Assembly: GCF_000024025.1 (NCBI RefSeq)
Contig: NC_013131.1
Location: forward strand, 5,208,001 to 5,272,000
Length of the DNA stretch: 64,000 nt
Source of the DNA: Catenulispora acidiphila DSM 44928
Lineage (GTDB): Bacteria; Actinomycetota; Actinomycetes; Streptomycetales; Catenulisporaceae
Reading direction: 5' to 3'
Position 1 is the first letter of the stretch; every line of letters begins with the position of its first letter. Made by a program: the position numbers and the translations under genes. The notes under the pieces are model-generated. The model ran no database searches and was not told the DNA's origin. It worked only from the letters and a program-made list of their open reading frames with translations. Of this stretch, positions 60,473 through 64,000 are shown piece by piece.

Positions 60473-60946
60473 ATGACGCAGGAATCCGTGCCCGCGGGCC
60501 GCCGGGCCGACACCGCCGGCGACCGGACGCCGCTGCGCGTCCACACCGTCCCGGAACCGTTGAGCGTGACCCACCCCACCTCCGAGATGATCTCCTGGGC
60601 CGCTGTCGGCCTCGGCTTCTCCCTGATCGCCGGCACCTTCGCCCGCCTGACCATCCCCGCCGAACTCGCCACCGTGCTGCCCGGCGCCGCCCTGGTCTGG
60701 TACGCGCTGCGCCCCACCACCGCGCACTTCCCCGCCCCCGAGCCCTTCGCGCGCCGCAGCACCGTCGCCTGGGCCGCGGTCGCGGTCGCGTTCGGCATCT
60801 GGGAGCTGTACGCCGCCGCCCGAGGCTCCACCCACGCCCACCCGACCCTGTCGATCCTCCTGGGCCCGCTCATCGACCCCCCGCCGGCGCGCGCCGCCGG
60901 CTACGTCGCGTGGCTGCTGGCCGGGGTGTGGGTGGTGCGCCGATGA
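60473..60946 (+). CDS. Small polytopic membrane protein
   Basis: A 157-residue protein with a hydrophilic N-terminus and about four hydrophobic stretches (ISWAAVGLGFSLIAGTFARL; LATVLPGAALVWYAL; STVAWAAVAVAFGIWELYAA; AAGYVAWLLAGVWVV). ATG 60473 has GGGAG upstream. It overlaps the next small membrane gene by ATGA, so the two are co-translated and may form a complex. Function unknown. Confidence 0.75.
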   Translation: MTQESVPAGRRADTAGDRTPLRVHTVPEPLSVTHPTSEMISWAAVGLGFSLIAGTFARLTIPAELATVLPGAALVWYALRPTTAHFPAPEPFARRSTVAWAAVAVAFGIWELYAAARGSTHAHPTLSILLGPLIDPPPARAAGYVAWLLAGVWVVRR

Positions 60947-61146
60947 GCCCGCGCACCATCACCATCGCCGGATACGTCGTCATCGGCATCGCCGCGGTGA
61001 TGGTGGAGCTGGTCGCGCGCCGCCCTTCCAGCGGCATCCCGCGGCTGTCGGAGCTGATCACCAAGGTCATGCACGAGCGGTGGGGGCGCGTCGGGATGCT
61101 TCTGGTGTGGTGGTGGCTGGGGTTCCACTTCCTGTCCCGGTCCTGA
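60943..61146 (+). CDS. Short DUF6186-like membrane protein
   Basis: A 67-residue protein with two helices (TITIAGYVVIGIAAVMVELVA and VGMLLVWWWLGFHFL) separated by a conserved-looking loop (IPRLSELITKVMHERWGR). It resembles the short DUF6186 membrane proteins of actinomycetes; that name is from memory of the pattern and not certain. The ATG overlaps the preceding stop (ATGA). Confidence 0.7.
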   Translation: MSPRTITIAGYVVIGIAAVMVELVARRPSSGIPRLSELITKVMHERWGRVGMLLVWWWLGFHFLSRS

Positions 61147-61214
61147 CCCCGACTCCGACCCGGTTTCGACCCGGTTCCGACTCTGACTTCTCACCCCGCG
61201 CCCTGGAGGCCCTG

Positions 61215-61610
61215 ATGCGGATCCACCTGACCAACGTGTTCGTCGACGACCAGGCCAAGGCCGAGAGCTTCTACACCGGCAAGCTCGGGTTCCTCGTCAA
61301 GGCCGACGTGCCGGTCGGCGCGGACCGCTGGCTGACCGTGGTGTCCCCCGAAGCGCCCGACGGCACGCAGCTGCTGCTGGAGCCCAGCAGCCACGCCGCG
61401 GTGACGCCGTTCAAGGAGGCGCTGGTCGCCGACGGCATCCCGGCGGCCAGTTTCGCCGTCGACGACATCGCCGCCGAGTACGAGCGGCTCAGCGCTCTGG
61501 GTGTGCGGTTCACGCAGGAACCCACCGACATGGGCCCGGTCGTCACCGCGATCCTGGACGACACCTGCGGCAACCTGATCCAGCTGATGCAGATCGCCTA
61601 CGACGGCTAG
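61215..61610 (+). CDS. VOC/glyoxalase-fold protein
   Basis: A 131-residue single VOC module pair: IHLTNVFVDDQAKAESFYTGKLGFLVKADVPVGADRWLTVVSPEAPDGTQLLLEP, then ASFAVDDIAAEYERLSALGVRFTQEPTDMGPVVTAILDDTCGNLIQLMQ. The fold binds divalent metals and includes glyoxalases, dioxygenases and resistance proteins; the specific role is unknown. GGAGG precedes ATG 61215. A terminator follows about 150 bases downstream. Confidence 0.9.
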   Translation: MRIHLTNVFVDDQAKAESFYTGKLGFLVKADVPVGADRWLTVVSPEAPDGTQLLLEPSSHAAVTPFKEALVADGIPAASFAVDDIAAEYERLSALGVRFTQEPTDMGPVVTAILDDTCGNLIQLMQIAYDG

Positions 61611-62023
61611 GCGCGCGCCGTACCAGTTCGCCCGGACACTCGCGGCCACGACCTGATCCGTCTGGATTCCCCTGGTCACATCGGGATTTCCCTGATCACC
61701 GCCGACACCGCCGACACTGCTCGACACCGCCGACATCACCGTTGCCGCGGCCGGAAACGAAAAGCCGGGCGGGCCGTGACCCTGGTCCGAAGGTCGCGGC
61801 CCGCCCGAGTGTCGGTGTCGCTGGGGGAGCTTGTCCAACACGGTCCGGCTCGGTGAGCCGGCACACACATCAGACCGCGCCGAGGGCCTGCCATGCCAGT
61901 GGCCGGCGGGAGGATCAGCCTTCGGGGTGCAAGGAAGTCCTCTCCAGTTCCCCCGCGTGCCAGCCCGAAGTCCCCCCTCGAGCCGCCTCAAGCCGCCTCA
62001 AGCCGCCTCAAGCCCTCTTGGCT
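61611..62023. other. Convergent spacer with terminators and repeats
   Basis: It lies between the VOC gene and the convergent GGDEF-EAL gene. It contains CGACACCGC-type degenerate repeats (61690-61740), a long hairpin (61766-61807) and three tandem AGCCGCCTCA units (61981-62010) leading into a second hairpin. No coding region is apparent. Confidence 0.5.
61766..61807. terminator. Hairpin terminator downstream of the VOC gene
   Basis: CGGGCGGGCCGTGACC (61766-61781) pairs with GGTCGCGGCCCGCCCG (61792-61807) with one mismatch and a ten-base loop: a very stable stem without a T-run. Confidence 0.8.
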
Positions 62024-62031
62024 TCAGGCGG
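62003..62031. terminator. Hairpin at the end of the GGDEF-EAL gene
   Basis: CCGCCTCAAGCC (62003-62014) pairs with GGCTTCAGGCGG (62020-62031) with one mismatch and a five-base loop. The right arm includes the stop codon of the minus-strand gene. The left arm is the last of three tandem AGCCGCCTCA repeats. Confidence 0.7.
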
Positions 62032-63700
62032 CCAGCGGCGCCCCGCGCGCCAGCAGGTCCAGGATTCCGGCGGCCGGCAGCGCCCGGGAGAACAGCCAGC
62101 CCTGCCCGGTGTCGACTCCGAGGCGGCGCACCGTCTCCAGCTGCCCGGCGGTCTCCACACCCTCGGCGGTCACTGTCAGGCCCAGGGCGTGTCCGAGCGC
62201 GGTGACCGTGGCGATGATCTGCTCGTCGGCGCCGCACGGACCCGTCGTACCGGCTGCGCCCGCGGCCGCGCCGACCGCGCCTGCTGAGGCGAGTCCGGCG
62301 ACGAACGTGCCGTCGATCTTCAGGATGTGCACCGGCAGCCGCCGCAGATGCGAGAGGTTCGAATAGCCGGTCCCGAAGTCGTCGACGGCGATCGCCACGC
62401 CCTTGTCGGCCAGCGCCCGCAGCGTCGCCTGCGCCGCGTCGTCGCCGGGCAGCAGCGCCGACTCGGTGATCTCCAGCCGCAGCCGCTGCGGCGCCAGCCC
62501 GGACTCGGCGAGCGCCGAGAGCACGTGCCCCATCAGCCGCGGGTCCCGGCACTGGCGCACCGCGACGTTCACCGACACCGGCGGCGCCGGCTGCCCCGGC
62601 GCGTCCGGCCACGTCGCCGCCGCCTGGCACGCCTCGGACAGGATGCGCCGGCCCAGCTCCACGATCAGCCCGGAGTCCTCGGCCAGCGAGATGAACCGGT
62701 CCGGCGGCACGATCCCGAACCGCGGATGCCGCCAGCGCACCAGCGCCTCCACGCCGGTCACGGCGCCGTCGGACAGCGACACGATCGGCTGGTACTCGCA
62801 GTAGAACTGCCCGGACTCCACCGCCGCCGGCAGGTCCGCCGCCAGCCGGTACCGGGCCACGTCCGCCCCGGCGCGCTCGGCGTCGAACAGCGTCCACCGG
62901 TCCCGGCCCTCGCCCTTGGCCCAGTACAGCGCCAGATCCGCCGCGCGCAGCAGGTCCTCCGGCGCCGAGGCCGCCGCCAGGGCCTCGACCGCGCCGATCG
63001 AGGCGGTGACCGTCAGGTCTCTGCCCTCCACGCGCAGCGGGTCCCGCAGCGCCGCCAGCACCCGCTCGGCGACCCGCTCCACGATGGGACGGCTTGAGGC
63101 CGAGCGGCGCGGCGCCTCAGCACCCTGCGGTGCCGCCGGGTCGCCGGACGTCCCGGAACCTGAGCTTGAGCCAGGGCCAGGGCCAGGGCCGGAGCTGGCA
63201 GCAGTGCCGTTGCTGCCGTTGCTCCCGTTGCCTGTGGCCGCCGCTGCGGCCGTGCCCGCGCCGTGGTCGCCGTAGTCGACCAGCACCGCGAACTCATCAC
63301 CCCCGGTGCGCGCCAGCAGATGCCCGCCGGGCTCCAGCACCGCCCGCAGCCGGGTCGCCACCGCCGCCAGGAACCGGTCCCCGGCGCCGAACCCCAGCAG
63401 GGCGTTGATCTGCCGGAACCCGTCCAGGTCCAGGCTGCACAAACCGATCCGCTGCCCCGGCCGGGCCCGCGGGCCGGTGCGCGCCTCCAGCCACCGGCCC
63501 AGCATCGCCCGGTTCGGCAGCCCCGTGAGCTCGTCCGACCACGGCGCGGAAGAGCGCGGCGCGGCCGCTTCGGCATGCGCCGTGGACGAATTCTGACCGG
63601 ACACCGCGACCACCTCCATCGCGGACCAGGACGTCTGTTTGGCCTGACCCGCATCGCCGCCTGCCTGCACGGCTTCCGAACGACTACCGAGCGCGATCAT
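62024..63700 (-). CDS. GGDEF-EAL cyclic-di-GMP protein
   Basis: About 558 residues from ATG 63700, cytosolic, with no sensor domain recognised in the short N-terminus. The GGDEF domain (about 60-270) has an intact RTGGDEFAVL at about 132-136, but no RxxD inhibitory site directly upstream. A Gly/Ser/Ala-rich insert of about 55 residues splits the domain just after that motif. The EAL domain (about 290-550) has GVEALVRW, SVNVAVRQ, LRLEITESAL, VDDFGTGYSNLSHL, KIDGTFV and AEGVET, so phosphodiesterase residues look complete. It could make or break cyclic-di-GMP, which controls actinomycete development. GTG 63733 or ATG 63619 are alternative starts. Confidence 0.9.
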   Translation of the reverse strand: MIALGSRSEAVQAGGDAGQAKQTSWSAMEVVAVSGQNSSTAHAEAAAPRSSAPWSDELTGLPNRAMLGRWLEARTGPRARPGQRIGLCSLDLDGFRQINALLGFGAGDRFLAAVATRLRAVLEPGGHLLARTGGDEFAVLVDYGDHGAGTAAAAATGNGSNGSNGTAASSGPGPGPGSSSGSGTSGDPAAPQGAEAPRRSASSRPIVERVAERVLAALRDPLRVEGRDLTVTASIGAVEALAAASAPEDLLRAADLALYWAKGEGRDRWTLFDAERAGADVARYRLAADLPAAVESGQFYCEYQPIVSLSDGAVTGVEALVRWRHPRFGIVPPDRFISLAEDSGLIVELGRRILSEACQAAATWPDAPGQPAPPVSVNVAVRQCRDPRLMGHVLSALAESGLAPQRLRLEITESALLPGDDAAQATLRALADKGVAIAVDDFGTGYSNLSHLRRLPVHILKIDGTFVAGLASAGAVGAAAGAAGTTGPCGADEQIIATVTALGHALGLTVTAEGVETAGQLETVRRLGVDTGQGWLFSRALPAAGILDLLARGAPLAA

Positions 63701-63906
63701 AGGACCATCCGGGGGCGCTGTGACGGCGCACACACTCCCGGATCACCTGATCGTGGCCGTACTGTCACACTCCCACCGCACACTTCACGCCCGCGCCGCA
63801 CCCTCGGCGCGCGCCGGTGGCGCCACAGGGCCACCGCGACGCCGGCGCGTCGGCACCGGACGGCCGCCGGGCCGCGCCCGGCGGCCCTCGGGCAGAATCA
63901 AACGCT

Positions 63907-64000
63907 GTGCAGATCATCATTCGCGAAGCCCTTCCGGCCGAGTTGGCCGCCGCCGGCGAGTTGACCGCCGCCGTGTACCGAGACGAGTCCCTGGCCGAGG
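63907..64000 (+). CDS. GNAT acetyltransferase, N-terminal fragment
   Basis: The GTG at 63907 opens MQIIIREALPAELAAAGELT, then AAVYRDESLAE to the window edge. The IIREALPAELAAAGEL opening is typical of the first strand and helix of GNAT enzymes. The catalytic part lies outside the window, so the family call is provisional. It is divergent from the GGDEF-EAL gene. Confidence 0.6.
   Translation, partial: MQIIIREALPAELAAAGELTAAVYRDESLAE

Overview
The window is very GC-rich, with strongly C/G-ending codons, many GTG starts, GTGA/ATGA/TGATG gene overlaps, an F420-type luciferase-like oxidoreductase, an ECF42 sigma factor, a 2-methylisoborneol (MIB) locus and a family 1 and a family 2B encapsulin. 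Together these indicate a large-genome soil actinomycete of the Streptomyces/Catenulispora kind; the genus is an inference. No rRNA, tRNA, CRISPR array, insertion sequence or replication origin was recognised.

Layout. 0-3 kb: two GNAT acetyltransferases and an ECF42 sigma factor behind a YCII protein that carries the shrunken remains of a RibD/DHFR-like domain. 3-13 kb: two convergent drug-type MFS pumps (one with a TetR regulator), a lipoprotein, a methyltransferase, an Smr protein, a DJ-1/PfpI protein, a bacterial eRF1-like (baeRF) protein, a DUF2254 membrane protein and a YwqG-like protein. 13.5-18 kb: a mannose-1-phosphate guanylyltransferase, an FHA protein, a gene-poor stretch made of repeated long hairpins, and an NlpC/P60 hydrolase. 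18-20 kb: encapsulin system 1, a family 1 shell gene coupled to a DyP peroxidase ending in a classic cargo tag. 20-26 kb: a lipoprotein, biotin synthase, an LLM oxidoreductase and an ArsR-MFS pair between short direct repeats.

26-31.5 kb: a Pls-type nonribosomal peptide synthetase (adenylation, carrier, then membrane and left-handed-beta-helix repeats) coupled to an M1 aminopeptidase; most of this block has a G-ending codon style unlike its flanks. 31.6-40.6 kb: pirin, a GT-C-like membrane protein with a frameshift, a cyclopropane synthase, a TIGR03085 protein, exonuclease III, a SpoIIE-type phosphatase and a GNAT enzyme. 40.7-45.5 kb: encapsulin system 2, with minus-strand order family 2B (cyclic-nucleotide-binding) shell, a terpene-cyclase-like protein lacking its metal-binding motifs, geranyl diphosphate C-methyltransferase and MIB synthase. 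It should make 2-MIB, with the cyclase packaged in the shell.

45.8-48.5 kb: a divergent MarR/MFS pair with three TTCG-N4-CGAA boxes, then an O-methyltransferase. 49-52.9 kb: a type VII-secretion-like module. 53-64 kb: a tyrosine recombinase, an acyl-CoA dehydrogenase and CoA-transferase with a TetR regulator between them, a polysaccharide deacetylase lipoprotein, small membrane proteins, a TANGO2-like protein, a glyoxalase-fold protein, a GGDEF-EAL protein and the start of another GNAT gene.

A recurring trait is short tandem repeats of about 9-15 bp, both in spacers and in frame inside surface loops of otherwise ordinary proteins.
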